Counted from the stretch's first letter, positions 26,450 through 35,840 are shown. The stretch is DNA of 64,000 nucleotides from an uncultured Clostridia bacterium (GCA_944366945.1 CALVWJ010000001.1:162404-226403), one strand, 5' to 3'. Notes: generated from the sequence alone by a model not told the origin. Made by a program: numbers and translations.

Positions 26450-27176
26450 CGTGCTGACGCTTTTCCCGGAGATGTTTTCCGGCGTACTGAGCACGAGCAT
26501 GCTTGGCCGCGCGCGGGAAAAGGGCATTTTGGATGTCTCGCTCCACAATATACGGGAGTATTCCCAAAGCAAGCATAAGAACACGGATGATTACCCGTTT
26601 GGTGGCGGTGCGGGCATGGTTATGATGCCGCAGCCCATTTTTTCCTGCCTGGATGCGGTGGATCCCAGGCACGAAGCGCTAAGGATCGTATTTACGCCAC
26701 GCGGCGCAACGCTCAGCGTGTCAATGGCGCAGGAGTTCGCAGGCAAAGAACGTCTGCTTCTTCTTTGCGGGCATTATGAAGGGATCGATGAGCGTGCCAT
26801 GGAGCAGATGGACTGCGAGCTTTCCATTGGCGATTATGTGCTCACCGGCGGAGAGCTGCCGGCGATGGTGCTTATCGATTGCGTTTCCCGTTTTATACCG
26901 GGCGTTCTTGGAAGCAGCGTATCCGCAGAGGAGGAGTCCTTCAGCACAGGGCTTCTTGAGTATCCGCAGTATACGCGCCCCGCAGATTATAGGGGCATGG
27001 CCGTACCGGAAGTGCTCTTGAGCGGGAACCATGCGCATATTGCGCGCTGGCGGCGGGAAGAGTCGCTCAAACTCACCTGGCGGCGGCGGCCGGAATTGAT
27101 CGCGGCCCTGGATGAGGGTGAACTGGATAAGCGCGATAGGGAATTTTTAGCGCGCTTAAAAAACCAAGAAAAATAG
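26439..27176 (+). CDS. trmD: tRNA (guanine(37)-N1)-methyltransferase
   Basis: 245 residues from a TTG start inside the end of rimM, which gives the family N-terminus KIDVLTLFPEMF. The trefoil-knot AdoMet site is in LLLCGHYEGIDERAME and SIGDYVLTGGELPAMVLID. It methylates G37 next to the anticodon and prevents +1 frameshifting; prfB in this window depends on a deliberate +1 shift. Translation is coupled to rimM by the overlap. Confidence 0.95.
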   Translation: MKIDVLTLFPEMFSGVLSTSMLGRAREKGILDVSLHNIREYSQSKHKNTDDYPFGGGAGMVMMPQPIFSCLDAVDPRHEALRIVFTPRGATLSVSMAQEFAGKERLLLLCGHYEGIDERAMEQMDCELSIGDYVLTGGELPAMVLIDCVSRFIPGVLGSSVSAEEESFSTGLLEYPQYTRPADYRGMAVPEVLLSGNHAHIARWRREESLKLTWRRRPELIAALDEGELDKRDREFLARLKNQEK

Positions 27177-27187
27177 GCAAATATACC

Positions 27188-27216
27188 TTGCCAACATGAA
27201 AAAGACATGGTATAAT
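27188..27216 (+). promoter_or_regulatory. Promoter of rplS
   Basis: TTGCCA (27188-27193), 17-base spacer, TATAAT (27211-27216), 75 bases before the rplS ATG, giving L19 extra transcription beyond the operon. Confidence 0.7.
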
Positions 27217-27290
27217 GGCGTTCGGAAAACGGGCGGTCCAATGTGGGAGCCATCCTGCAAGAACGTCTATGAGGAAGGAGAAAGCTGAAA

Positions 27291-27644
27291 ATGGCTGATA
27301 TTATTCGGGAACTTGAAAAAGAACAGTTGCGCAACGACCTCCCCAAACTCGAGATCGGTGATACCGTCCGCGTATATGTAAAGGTTGTTGAAGGTACGCG
27401 CGAAAGGCTTCAGAATTTCGAAGGCGTTGTAATCAAGATGCAGGGTGGCGGCATCCGCAAAACCTTCACCGTGCGCCGCGTATCCTATGGCGTAGGCGTG
27501 GAGCGTACATTCCCTTACAACAGCCCGCGCATTGGCCGCATCGAGGTTGTCCGTCATGGCGAAGTGCGCCGTGCGAAGCTGTATTACCTGCGCAACCGCG
27601 TCGGCAAGTCCGCGAAGGTTGTGGAACGCATTGTGGAAAAATAA
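27291..27644 (+). CDS. rplS: Large ribosomal subunit protein bL19
   Basis: 117 residues. [19 protein letters not shown] and [19 protein letters not shown], plus [15 protein letters not shown] and a Lys/Arg C-terminus, are the L19 pattern. Followed by a strong terminator. Confidence 0.97.
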   Translation: MADIIRELEKEQLRNDLPKLEIGDTVRVYVKVVEGTRERLQNFEGVVIKMQGGGIRKTFTVRRVSYGVGVERTFPYNSPRIGRIEVVRHGEVRRAKLYYLRNRVGKSAKVVERIVEK

Positions 27645-27660
27645 ATCGTGTGCGAACAGC

Positions 27661-27688
27661 GGGCGCTGCCTTTGGCAGCGCCCGTTTT
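27661..27688 (+). terminator. Terminator after rplS
   Basis: Perfect 10-bp stem GGGCGCTGCC/GGCAGCGCCC around TTT, followed by GTTTTA. Confidence 0.88.
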
Positions 27689-27782
27689 ATGCTTTAAAAC
27701 GCAGTGTACACGGTGTTTTGATGCTTTTAGGGCTTTTTATTATGACTGGTGTTTGCGGTACGGCCAGAGAGGAGGCCATGCA

Positions 27783-27908
27783 ATGAGTTTCCTGCTGCGC
27801 AGCCCATTCGCTGGTTTGCTGTGCATGCCGTTCAACTCACTTGCAGCCCAATTGCGGTATGCTATTGAGCGCCTCAAAGGTTTTTTTACAGGCAGCGATG
27901 CTTTATAA
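27783..27908 (+). CDS. Candidate small protein, 41 residues
   Basis: An ATG at 27783 lies 7 nt after a perfect AGGAGG (27770-27775) and opens a 41-codon frame. The product begins [17 protein letters not shown] and continues as an amphipathic, basic helix ([12 protein letters not shown]), which looks membrane-associated. I know no family for it. It sits between the rplS terminator and the glyA promoter; TATTAT near 27738 could be its -10. Evidence is the ribosome site and composition only. Confidence 0.4.
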   Translation: MSFLLRSPFAGLLCMPFNSLAAQLRYAIERLKGFFTGSDAL

Positions 27909-27943
27909 ATGGAAGGCAACACACGACAACAATTTAACAATGG

Positions 27944-27972
27944 TTGTAAGAACAGGCGCAATTCTTTATAAT
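27944..27972 (+). promoter_or_regulatory. Promoter of glyA
   Basis: TTGTAA (27944-27949), 17-base spacer, TATAAT (27967-27972), 70 bases before the ATG. Confidence 0.7.
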
Positions 27973-28041
27973 AAAGCTGTTAATTGGCCGGGCACAAGCG
28001 CGGCAGAAGCTGTTATTGTTAGAAAGATACGGGAGGGCACT

Positions 28042-29280
28042 ATGATTCAATTTGACCTAATCCGGGCGACGGATCCGCAGGTTGCAGAAGCAATGGAGCT
28101 TGAGCTGAAGCGCCAGCGGGATCATCTGGAGTTGATCGCATCTGAAAACTTTGTTTCCGAAGCGGTCATGGCGGCAATGGGGAGCCATTTGACCAACAAA
28201 TATGCCGAAGGTTATCCGGGCAAGCGGTATTATGGCGGCTGCCAGTGCGTGGACATCGTGGAGAACCTTGCCCGTGAACGCGCCTGCAAACTTTTCGGCG
28301 CAGAGCATGCCAACGTGCAGCCGCATTCCGGCGCGCAGGCGAACCTGGCAGTTTATTTTGCCCTGCTCAACTATGGCGATACCGTGTTGGGCATGAACCT
28401 TTCCCATGGCGGGCACCTTACCCACGGCAGCCCGGTGAATATGTCAGGCAAATATTATAATTTTGTTGCATATGGCGTAGACCCGAAAACCGAGATGATC
28501 GATTACGATGTGGTGCGCCAGATTGCGCTTGAGCAGAAGCCGAAGATGATCGTTGCGGGCGCGTCTGCGTATCCGCGCGCGATCGACTTCGCAAAGCTGC
28601 GTGAAATCGCGGATGAAGTGGGTGCGCTGTTCATGGTGGATATGGCGCATATTGCGGGCCTGGTTGCAGCGGGCCTGCACATGAACCCGGTTCCCTATGC
28701 GGATGTTGTTACCACGACCACGCATAAAACGCTGCGCGGACCCCGCGGCGGCATGATCCTTTGCAAGGAAGCCCTTGCCAAGCAGATCGATAAGGCCATC
28801 TTCCCGGGCACCCAGGGCGGCCCGCTGATGCACACCATTGCTGTGAAGGCGGTTTGCCTGCAGGAAGCACTGCAACCGGAGTTTAAGGCATATCAGCAGC
28901 AGGTTATCGACAATGCGCAGGCGCTTGGCGCAAGCCTTTCCAAGCATGGCGTGAAGCTTGTTTCCGGCGGCACGGACAACCACCTCCTGCTCATCGACCT
29001 GGGTGCAGAAGGCCGCACCGGCAAAGAAGTTGAGGCATTGCTTGATTCTGCAAACATCACCGCCAACAAGAACACCGTGCCGGGTGAAACGCGCAGCCCC
29101 TTTGTTACAAGCGGTATCCGCCTGGGCACTCCGGCCGTCACGAGCCGCGGCTTGAAGGAAGCCGATCTCACGGCGGTTGGCGAATATATTGCGCGCATCG
29201 TCAACGAAGGCGAAGCCGCTGTGCCGGCCGTAAAGGAAGGCGTGCTGGCGCTCACGAAGAAGTATCCGCTGTACGAATAA
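28042..29280 (+). CDS. glyA: Serine hydroxymethyltransferase
   Basis: 412 residues. PLP enzyme converting serine and THF to glycine and 5,10-methylene-[51 protein letters not shown] and the lysine loop [17 protein letters not shown] are all intact. ATG 28042 follows GGGAGGG. It stands alone with its own promoter and terminator. I looked for a folate or glycine riboswitch in the leader and saw none. Confidence 0.97.
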   Translation: MIQFDLIRATDPQVAEAMELELKRQRDHLELIASENFVSEAVMAAMGSHLTNKYAEGYPGKRYYGGCQCVDIVENLARERACKLFGAEHANVQPHSGAQANLAVYFALLNYGDTVLGMNLSHGGHLTHGSPVNMSGKYYNFVAYGVDPKTEMIDYDVVRQIALEQKPKMIVAGASAYPRAIDFAKLREIADEVGALFMVDMAHIAGLVAAGLHMNPVPYADVVTTTTHKTLRGPRGGMILCKEALAKQIDKAIFPGTQGGPLMHTIAVKAVCLQEALQPEFKAYQQQVIDNAQALGASLSKHGVKLVSGGTDNHLLLIDLGAEGRTGKEVEALLDSANITANKNTVPGETRSPFVTSGIRLGTPAVTSRGLKEADLTAVGEYIARIVNEGEAAVPAVKEGVLALTKKYPLYE

Positions 29281-29308
29281 ACAGCTGGATCCCAACCAAA
29301 GCAGGCGA

Positions 29309-29332
29309 GGAGCAGGGCCCATGCCCTGCTCC
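29309..29332 (+). terminator. Hairpin after glyA
   Basis: Perfect 10-bp stem GGAGCAGGGC/GCCCTGCTCC with a CCAT loop, 28 bases after the stop. The following T-run is weak (TGTGTTGT). Confidence 0.65.
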
Positions 29333-29463
29333 TGTGTTGTAACTTACACGGCGTGCGCCGCTTTGCCGGGCCTGCTTGTGATGGTTGCGCAGCGGGCGCT
29401 TTGCATTCGGAAAGCCTTGCTGCACATGGATTGCTGCAGGGGATTAAACTGATCCCTTGTTGT

Positions 29464-29871
29464 TCATGGGTGCTCATGGTGCCGGTAAAGCACCTCCCGC
29501 GTTTCAATGCGCGGCGTGCCACCGGGTTCATCTGCCGGGAAATGTTCTTCCACAATGTATGTTACCAGACGATCTTGATAGCGCCCATCCAGAGGGCATT
29601 GGCTGTATTCCCAAGCATCCTCCTTGGGGGTGATGCTGGTCTTCAATGCATCGGGAAGGATCAGATCCGGAACAGTGCCGGAAGGCTCTGCAATGTCCGG
29701 CGCGGGCTGCGTTTCTGCCGGCGCAACAGGCTCTGCGGGATCGGCCGCAGCATCCTGCGGCTCCGGGAGCGCACCGCAGGAGCACAGGGCAAGGCATAGC
29801 GCGAGCAGAAAAGGAAGGAAAGAGATGCGCTTAAGAATTAGATTTACCTGCTTCATTGTCTTCATAATCAT
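29464..29871 (-). CDS. Small lipoprotein with CPLDxRYQDR motif
   Basis: 135 residues. An N-terminal helix ends in a lipobox-like LCSC, so it should be a surface lipoprotein. Residues about 35-75 are a Pro/Ala/Glu linker; the C-terminal domain has YSQCPLDGRYQDRLVT and ends in a His-rich RHHEHP. The same motif and a His-rich tail occur in the ORF just upstream, so the two are diverged tandem copies. No known family. The ATG touches the upstream stop and lacks a clear ribosome site, which suggests coupling. Confidence 0.6.
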   Translation of the reverse strand: MIMKTMKQVNLILKRISFLPFLLALCLALCSCGALPEPQDAAADPAEPVAPAETQPAPDIAEPSGTVPDLILPDALKTSITPKEDAWEYSQCPLDGRYQDRLVTYIVEEHFPADEPGGTPRIETREVLYRHHEHP

Positions 29872-30156
29872 TTACAGTACAGGAGGATGGTGGTGATTTC
29901 GCGAGGTGGTTGTATATTCTTCCGTCCAGCCCAATGCCCTACAATTATCGCAATTATGGTATTCAGTGTAGTAGCACGTAACCATACGATCTTGATAACG
30001 GCTATCCAATGGGCACGCACTATAAGAAGTTTTAGTATCAGTTAGAACGGTCTTTGTCAGAACATATCGACCTATCGGATCGCTTGATGGCGGGCAACAT
30101 TCCATACACCCTTCCCACCACGCGAAAGCCGATATTGGAAAAAATTGCAAACGCAA
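29872..30156 (-). pseudogene. Decayed tandem paralogue of the CPLDxRYQDR lipoprotein
   Basis: The open frame carries KTVLTDTKTSYSACPLDS then RYQDRMVTCYYTEYH, closely like the downstream copy, and ends in NHHHPPVL. But its N-terminus is odd and lacks a clean signal peptide or start codon with a ribosome site. In another frame of the same strand just upstream there is a Lys-rich start and hydrophobic helix (KKITAISRVLAFAIF) that looks like the missing signal peptide. A frameshift between the two parts is the simplest reading; a functional gene with a TTG start cannot be excluded. Confidence 0.45.
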
Positions 30157-30391
30157 GAACTCGCGAAATAGCGGTTATCTTTTTTAATTTATTATTGTTC
30201 CTTTTTTTACTCCGAGCTTACAGGGAAAGAACTTTATGTAGTAGAAATGCCATCACCTCCAAACTGCCGGAAAATAGGAAAGTAAGTAAAGGGAACTGCT
30301 TCTTTTATAATAATAGAACTGTTATTCTTTTGTCAATGGTGAGTGAGGCGTTTTGCAGGCTGGGCGCGAAAAAATTGGGGATCGACGGGAT

Positions 30392-30418
30392 AAATCCAAA
30401 CCAATTTGCTAGGAATTG
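30392..30418 (+). promoter_or_regulatory. Upstream copy of the Rrf2 operator-like repeat
   Basis: The pattern AAATCCAA-(A)CCAA-N4-CT-N-GGAATTG occurs here and again at 30455-30480, so the two copies flank the promoter. The half sites TTCC/GGAA and CCAA/TTGG give each copy partial dyad symmetry, as expected for an Rrf2-type dimer. Confidence 0.55.
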
Positions 30419-30447
30419 TTGACAACGCCTGCGGGCGATGGTATAGT
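30419..30447 (+). promoter_or_regulatory. Promoter of the rrf2-iscS-iscU operon
   Basis: TTGACA (30419-30424), 17-base spacer, TATAGT (30442-30447). Confidence 0.75.
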
Positions 30448-30454
30448 ATACACG

Positions 30455-30480
30455 AAATCCAACCAAACTACTTGGAATTG
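30455..30480 (+). promoter_or_regulatory. Downstream copy of the Rrf2 operator-like repeat
   Basis: Second copy of the repeat described at 30392, located just downstream of the -10, where binding would block transcription. Confidence 0.55.
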
Positions 30481-30491
30481 AGGTGAGAAAC

Positions 30492-30950
30492 GTGAAGCTT
30501 TCTACGCGTGGGCGCTATGGATTAAAAGCAATGGTGGATCTTGCGCTCGCCTATGGCGGCGGGCCGGTGAGCACCGCCTCGCTTGCCGCGCAGCAGGGCG
30601 TGAGCGAAGCGTATCTCGAACAGCTCATAAGCGCATTGCGCAAGGCCGGGCTTGTGACTTCCAGCCGCGGTGCGCAGGGCGGCTATGCGCTTTCCCGCCC
30701 GCCGGAAGAGATCAACGTGGGCGAGATCCTGCGCGTGCTTGAAGGCTCCACCACGGTGATCGACTGCGTTGGCTCCGAACGCGTGCATTGCGATAATGCG
30801 TGCTCCTGTTCGGCAAGGCCGCTCTGGCTGAAGCTGCAGGCGCGCATCAACGAAGTGCTTTCCACTACAAGCCTCAAGGATATGGCGGATGACTACAAGA
30901 TACAGACGGAGCGGGCGGTTGAAAAGCAGCCTCCTGCCTTACAACAGTGA
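30492..30950 (+). CDS. Rrf2-family regulator, IscR-like
   Basis: 152 residues from GTG 30492, giving the family start KLSTRGRYGLKAMVDLAL. A winged helix-turn-helix (VSTASLAAQQGVSEAYLEQL) is followed by a Cys region: C92, C100, C104 and C106. E. coli IscR binds its [2Fe-2S] cluster with C92, C98 and C104, so a cluster is plausible. It directly precedes iscS and iscU, so it should sense iron-sulfur status and control this operon. CymR-type sulfur control is the alternative, but CymR lacks this Cys cluster. Confidence 0.88.
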   Translation: MKLSTRGRYGLKAMVDLALAYGGGPVSTASLAAQQGVSEAYLEQLISALRKAGLVTSSRGAQGGYALSRPPEEINVGEILRVLEGSTTVIDCVGSERVHCDNACSCSARPLWLKLQARINEVLSTTSLKDMADDYKIQTERAVEKQPPALQQ

Positions 30951-30976
30951 AAACGAAAGGATGGTTCCAATCGAGA

Positions 30977-32137
30977 ATGAGAAAGGTTTATCTTGATAAT
31001 GCGGCTACCACCGCGCTTTCCCCAGCTGTGCTTGAACAAATGATGCCGTATTTGACGACCATCTACGGCAATCCCTCCAGCCCGCATTCCTTCGGCCAGG
31101 AAGCGCGCAAGGGCGTAGAGCACGCGCGCGACCAGGTGGCAAAGGCGCTTAACGCGCTGCCCGAGGAGATCATCTTCACCGGCTGCGGCACGGAAAGCGA
31201 CAATACCGTCCTCTTTGGCGTGGCGGAACGCTATGCGAAAAAGGGCAACCATATTATTACGACCAACGTGGAGCATCACGCGATTTTGCATACCTGCGAA
31301 GCGCTTGAAAAGCGCGGCGTGAAGGTCACCTATCTTCCCGTGGATGAAAACGGCATGGTGACGGCCGAACAGGTTGAAAAGGCGATCACGGATCAAACGA
31401 TCCTTGTTTCCATCATGTTTGCCAACAATGAGGTGGGAACCATTATGCCCGTTGCGGAAATCGGCAAGGTCTGCAGGGAGCACGGCGTGCTGTTCCACAC
31501 GGACGCTGTGCAGGCCGTAGGCCACGTGCCGGTGGACGTAAAGGCGATGAACATCGATATGCTTTCCCTTTCTGCGCATAAGTTCCACGGCCCTAAGGGC
31601 GTGGGTGCGCTCTATGTGAAGAAGGGGATTCGCCTGCCGGCTTATGTGATGGGCGGCGCACAGGAGCGCAACCGCCGTGCCGGCACGGAGAACGTTGCAG
31701 GTATCGTGGGGCTTGGCGCCGCCATTGAGATTGCAGTGCAGCAGCTCCCGGAGAGCGCAGCGCGCATGGCGAAACTGCGCGATAAGCTCATCGCCGGTAT
31801 TGCGGAGCGTATCCCGGAGGTGAAGCTCAACGGGCACCCAACGCTGCGCCTGCCGAACAATGTAAACTACAGCATCAAATACATTGAAGGCGAGTCCATC
31901 CTGTTGATGCTGGATATGAACGGCATTGCAGCTTCGAGCGGTTCAGCTTGTACATCCGGCTCGCTCGATCCTTCGCATGTGCTGCTTGCTCTGGGGCTCA
32001 CGCATGAGGTAGCGCATGGTTCCGTGCGGCTTACGCTGAGCGATGAAACCACCGAAGAGGATATCGACTATGTGCTGGAGGTTCTGCCCAAAGTTGCGGA
32101 GCGCCTGCGCGCGATGTCCCCCTTGTATCACGAATAA
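30977..32137 (+). CDS. iscS: Cysteine desulfurase (IscS/NifS)
   Basis: 386 residues. PLP enzyme that takes sulfur from cysteine for Fe-S clusters. VYLDNAATTALSPAVLEQM at the N-terminus, the PLP lysine in SLSAHKFHGPKGVGALY and the catalytic Cys in SGSACTSGSLDPSHVL are present. The long SGSACTSG loop is the NifS/IscS (group I) feature. ATG 30977 chosen; the frame upstream to 30947 has no ribosome site. It is 27 bases before iscU. Confidence 0.95.
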   Translation: MRKVYLDNAATTALSPAVLEQMMPYLTTIYGNPSSPHSFGQEARKGVEHARDQVAKALNALPEEIIFTGCGTESDNTVLFGVAERYAKKGNHIITTNVEHHAILHTCEALEKRGVKVTYLPVDENGMVTAEQVEKAITDQTILVSIMFANNEVGTIMPVAEIGKVCREHGVLFHTDAVQAVGHVPVDVKAMNIDMLSLSAHKFHGPKGVGALYVKKGIRLPAYVMGGAQERNRRAGTENVAGIVGLGAAIEIAVQQLPESAARMAKLRDKLIAGIAERIPEVKLNGHPTLRLPNNVNYSIKYIEGESILLMLDMNGIAASSGSACTSGSLDPSHVLLALGLTHEVAHGSVRLTLSDETTEEDIDYVLEVLPKVAERLRAMSPLYHE

Positions 32138-32163
32138 CGGATTTTACGAAAAGGAGAAAGACT

Positions 32164-32556
32164 ATGTATACCGAAAAGGTTTTGGATCATTTCAGCAATC
32201 CGCGCAATATGGGCGAGGTTAAAGACGCAAACGGGGTCGGCATGGTAGGCAACGCAAAATGCGGCGATATCATGCAGATGTTTATCAAGGTAAACGACGA
32301 TGGGATCATTGAGGATTGCGGGTTTAAAACGTTTGGCTGTGGTGCAGCGATTGCGACTTCCTCCATGGCTACGGAAATGATAAAGGGGAAATCCATTGAC
32401 GAAGCGCTTAAGCTATCCAATGCCGCCGTTGTAGAAGCGCTTGAAGGCCTGCCGCCGCAGAAAATTCATTGTTCCGTGTTGGCTGAAGAGGCAGTGAAAA
32501 GCGCGATTGAAGATTATTATAAGCGCAAAAATGGTGAAAAGCCGGAAGAAAAATAA
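32164..32556 (+). CDS. iscU: Iron-sulfur cluster scaffold IscU
   Basis: 130 residues. Builds Fe-S clusters from sulfur supplied by IscS. The three ligand cysteines lie in VGNAKCGD, KTFGCGAAIA and KIHCSVLAEEA. The N-terminus YTEKVLDHFSNPRNMG is diagnostic. The C-terminus is Lys/Glu rich and may be flexible. mnmA, often next in Clostridia, is absent here. A strong terminator follows. Confidence 0.95.
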   Translation: MYTEKVLDHFSNPRNMGEVKDANGVGMVGNAKCGDIMQMFIKVNDDGIIEDCGFKTFGCGAAIATSSMATEMIKGKSIDEALKLSNAAVVEALEGLPPQKIHCSVLAEEAVKSAIEDYYKRKNGEKPEEK

Positions 32557-32575
32557 AAAGATTGAAGAGAGCATT

Positions 32576-32603
32576 GCGGATGCATAATGTGCATCCGCTT
32601 TTT
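32576..32603 (+). terminator. Terminator of the isc operon
   Basis: Perfect 9-bp stem GCGGATGCA/TGCATCCGC around TAATG, then TTTTTC. The remaining gap to pnp (32604-32832) holds only a TATAAT at 32783-32788, the likely pnp -10, with a poor -35. Confidence 0.88.
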
Positions 32604-32832
32604 CAATTGAACAGCCCGGCTGCGCAGGACTTTAGGGAACTGCTATGAGAGCACGGAGCGCTGGAGGCAAGCTTCCTATAAAAAGAGCTGCCGCATGCTT
32701 ATCTGTGGTTTGCGGGGAGGATTGCCCCAAAAAAGATGGGCGAAAAACTTAAATTAAGGATGATTTTTCTAAGGAAATGCGCTATAATAAATTAGTTTGA
32801 ATAAAAAAGATAGAACAAAGGAGCATGAAGAC

Positions 32833-34944
32833 ATGCAGGGTAAAACATTTTCAATGCAGCTGGCGGGCAGGACGCTGACCGTCGAAACCGGCAAATATGC
32901 CGAACAGGCCGGTGGCGCAGCGCTGATTCGCTGTGGGGACACCGCAGTGCTCGTGTGCGCAACGGTCGCAAAAGCGCCGCGCGATGGCGTGGATTTTCTT
33001 CCGCTGAGCGTGGAATTTGAAGAAAAAATGTATTCCGTGGGCAAGATCCCCGGCGGGTTTATCAAGCGCGAAGGCCGTCCTTCGGAGCGTGCAATCCTTG
33101 CAAGCCGTTTGATCGACCGGCCACTGCGCCCGCTTTTCCCCAAGGGCTTTTATAATGACATTCAAGTTATCGCAACCGTGCTTTCCGTGGAGCAGGATGT
33201 GCAGCCGGAGATCCTTGCGATGATCGGTTCTTCCGTTGCCCTTTGCATCAGCGATGCACCCTTTATGGGGCCAACTGGCGCTGTGAGCGTAGGCTATGTG
33301 GACGGCGAATATATCATCAATCCGAATAGCGAGCAGCGTGAGCGGAGCCGCTTGAACTTAACTGTAGCCGGGACGCGCGATGCGGTGATGATGGTGGAAG
33401 CTGGCGCAAACGAGCTGACGGAAGCTGAAATGCTCAAAGCGATCCTGCTTGCACATGAGACGATCAAGGAAATCGTCACCTTTATTGAAGGGATTGCCGC
33501 TGAAGTGGGCAAACCCAAGATGGAAGTGAACATCTACCAGCCGGATCCGGAATTCGTTGCGCTGGTGCGCGAATATGCGACGGAGAAGGTTGCGTGGTCG
33601 CTCGATACGTTCGATCGCAAAGAGCGGGAGGCGCGCTCCGCAGAGGTCAACGCGGAAGTAACCGAACACTTCGCGGAGAATTTCCCGGATTCTGGGAAGG
33701 ATGTTGACGCGATCCTCTATACCATCACCAAAGAGATCGTGCGGGATAAGATCATCAACCATGGCATCCGCCCCGATGGGCGTAAGATGGAGGAGATCCG
33801 CCCCATCTGGTCCGAGGTGGGCATCCTGCCGCGCACCCACGGAAGCGCAGTGTTCACCCGCGGGCAAACCCAGGTAATGACCATTGCAACCCTTGGTGCG
33901 CTGGATGATGGGCAGACGCTGGATGGTATCAGCGAGGATACCTTCAAACGCTATATGCATCAATATAATATGCCGCCATATAGCGTGGGTGAAACCCGGC
34001 CGGTACGCAGCCCGGGCCGGCGCGAAATCGGCCACGGCGCGCTGGCAGAACGCGCGCTCGTGCCCATGCTGCCATCCGAGGAGGAGTTCCCGTATGCGAT
34101 CCGCCTTGTTTCGGAGGTCATCAGCTCGAACGGTTCCACTTCGCAGGCTTCCATTTGCGCGAGTACCATGGCGCTGATGGATGCGGGCGTACCGATTAAA
34201 AAGCCTGTTGCAGGTGTAGCGATGGGCCTCATTAAGGACCAGGAGAACGGCAATATCGCCGTTATGACGGACATCCAGGGCCTTGAGGATTTCCTTGGCG
34301 ATATGGACTTTAAAGTGGCCGGCACCCGTGAGGGTATTACGGCGATTCAAATGGATATCAAAATCAAGGGCATTGATGAGCAGATCCTAACCCGTGCGCT
34401 GGAGCAGGCGCGCCGTGGCAGGCTGTTTATCCTTGATAAAATGATGGAAACCATTTCCGCACCGCGCCCGGAGATCAGCCCATATGCGCCGCGCGTGCTT
34501 CAATTTACGATTCACCCGGACAAGATCCGCGAGGTGATCGGCTCCGGCGGGAAGACCATCAACAAGATCATCGCTGATACGGGCGTGAAGATCGATATTG
34601 AGGACGATGGACGCGTGTTTATCCTTTCGCCGGATGCGCAAGCATCTGCGGAAGCAAAGAAAATCATTGATAGCATCGTAAAGGATATCGAAGTGGGAGA
34701 GGTGTTCCTCGGCAAGGTGGTGAACATCCTGCCAATCGGCGCGCAGGTAGAGCTCAAGCCTGGCAAGAAGGGCCTTGTGCATATTAAGAACCTGGATAAC
34801 AAGTTTGTTGAGCGCGTGGAAGATGTCGTTTCCGTTGGCGATGAGATCCTGGTGCGCGTGATCGATATCAAGCCCGATGGCAAGATCGATTTGACGCGCA
34901 AGGGCCTGCTCCCAAACGATAACAAGAAAAACGATAAACAGTAA
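32833..34944 (+). CDS. pnp: Polyribonucleotide nucleotidyltransferase
   Basis: 703 residues. A 3'-5' phosphorolytic exoribonuclease: two RNase PH-like domains (about 1-220 and 310-545), joined by a helical linker, then KH ([19 protein letters not shown]) and S1 domains at the C-terminus. FSRGQTQ-type block appears as [18 protein letters not shown] 32833 has AAAGGAGC ahead; an upstream TTG at 32797 lies before the ribosome site. rpsO, which often precedes pnp, is missing here. Followed by ylxY and mlpA as in Bacillus. Confidence 0.96.
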   Translation: MQGKTFSMQLAGRTLTVETGKYAEQAGGAALIRCGDTAVLVCATVAKAPRDGVDFLPLSVEFEEKMYSVGKIPGGFIKREGRPSERAILASRLIDRPLRPLFPKGFYNDIQVIATVLSVEQDVQPEILAMIGSSVALCISDAPFMGPTGAVSVGYVDGEYIINPNSEQRERSRLNLTVAGTRDAVMMVEAGANELTEAEMLKAILLAHETIKEIVTFIEGIAAEVGKPKMEVNIYQPDPEFVALVREYATEKVAWSLDTFDRKEREARSAEVNAEVTEHFAENFPDSGKDVDAILYTITKEIVRDKIINHGIRPDGRKMEEIRPIWSEVGILPRTHGSAVFTRGQTQVMTIATLGALDDGQTLDGISEDTFKRYMHQYNMPPYSVGETRPVRSPGRREIGHGALAERALVPMLPSEEEFPYAIRLVSEVISSNGSTSQASICASTMALMDAGVPIKKPVAGVAMGLIKDQENGNIAVMTDIQGLEDFLGDMDFKVAGTREGITAIQMDIKIKGIDEQILTRALEQARRGRLFILDKMMETISAPRPEISPYAPRVLQFTIHPDKIREVIGSGGKTINKIIADTGVKIDIEDDGRVFILSPDAQASAEAKKIIDSIVKDIEVGEVFLGKVVNILPIGAQVELKPGKKGLVHIKNLDNKFVERVEDVVSVGDEILVRVIDIKPDGKIDLTRKGLLPNDNKKNDKQ

Positions 34945-34991
34945 GGCAAAACCGGGCCGGGACACGCCCGACCCAAAAGATTTTTAAGATT

Positions 34992-35009
34992 CGGGGGCAT
35001 CAGCCCCCG
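34992..35009 (+). terminator. Hairpin after pnp
   Basis: CGGGGGC/GCCCCCG with ATCA loop, followed by TCCTTATTT. Probably a partial terminator, since ylxY follows. Confidence 0.5.
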
Positions 35010-35150
35010 TCCTTATTTCGGGCTTTTTACGCAATCATCCGCTGCTGCTTTTGCTATGGGTTTGCCCCATTGCCTGCATCCGCCTCATAATTTCTTCGCA
35101 TGGCGAATACCTTAAACCGAAGGATACGGACATGCGGGGGAGAGGATACC

Positions 35151-35840
35151 ATGAAAATGCAGAAACGGAACGGAGCGCTTGTGAATTTGTTGCTTCTGCT
35201 CTTGATTGCAGCGCTGTATTTTGTAACCAGCCGGCCGGATGCGGTTACGGCGATGGCGCAGCTCACCTATGCGCCCAATTACCGTGGCCATGCTGAGAAT
35301 GCGGTTGCACTGCAGTTCCCCGTCGCTTGGAATGCTGCGGCGCTGGAATCCATCCTGGATACGCTTGCAGCAAAGGGCACAAAAGTCACGTTTGCAGTAA
35401 GCGGCCTTTGGGCAGAAAACAACGGTGCGCTGCTGCTGCGTATGGCGGCGGACGGGCATGAGATCGCCACCATGGGAGATGATCCTTTCATGGATGGGAA
35501 GCTTTCCGCTGTGCAGGAGGATGTTGCGGCTTCACTGGAGGAGATAGAAGCTGCGTGCGGCGTTCGCCCTGCCCTATACTATTCTGGAACGCGCAATGTG
35601 ACCGTTTCCGGGCGCGCTGCAAAAAAACTTGGCCTTACGCATGTGCTCTGCACAACGGATTTGCGTTGCGCGGCAGGAAGCGCAGAGGAAATCATGCAAC
35701 GTGGATTAAACGACCCGATTGAAGGAAGCATAATATTGATGCAGCCAACAGCTGCCGCAGCAGAAGCTCTGCCTGGGCTGCTGGATGGACTACGAGAAAG
35801 AGGAGTGGATGCCGTGCGCGTTTGCGATGTGCTCGGCTAG
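35151..35840 (+). CDS. ylxY: YlxY-like polysaccharide deacetylase homologue, probably inactive
   Basis: 229 residues with an N-terminal membrane anchor (LVNLLLLLLIAALYF) and a NodB-fold domain outside the membrane. Position between pnp and mlpA matches Bacillus ylxY, a sporulation-linked gene. The catalytic pattern is degraded: the usual FD aspartate strand reads ALQFPVAWN, with Pro where Asp is expected, and the metal HxxxH motif is replaced by GHEIATMGDDP. It therefore keeps the fold but probably not deacetylase chemistry. ATG 35151 follows GGGGGAGAGG. Confidence 0.8.
   Translation: MKMQKRNGALVNLLLLLLIAALYFVTSRPDAVTAMAQLTYAPNYRGHAENAVALQFPVAWNAAALESILDTLAAKGTKVTFAVSGLWAENNGALLLRMAADGHEIATMGDDPFMDGKLSAVQEDVAASLEEIEAACGVRPALYYSGTRNVTVSGRAAKKLGLTHVLCTTDLRCAAGSAEEIMQRGLNDPIEGSIILMQPTAAAAEALPGLLDGLRERGVDAVRVCDVLG

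Larger units (their letters stand above)
30157..30482. other. AT-rich gap with Rrf2 regulatory region
   Basis: The left part (30157-30340) is notably AT rich and holds the likely upstream remains of the decayed lipoprotein copy. The right part holds the promoter and paired repeats of the iron-sulfur regulon. No RNA gene is recognisable. Confidence 0.5.

Noticed and set aside
27645..28041. Possible riboswitch upstream of glyA
   Set aside because: I looked for folate, glycine and SAM riboswitch cores and T-box sequences and saw none; a promoter and a small ORF explain the region better.
30953..30976. Extended N-terminus of iscS from 30947
   Set aside because: ATG 30977 gives the family start; the upstream codons lack support and overlap the regulator.
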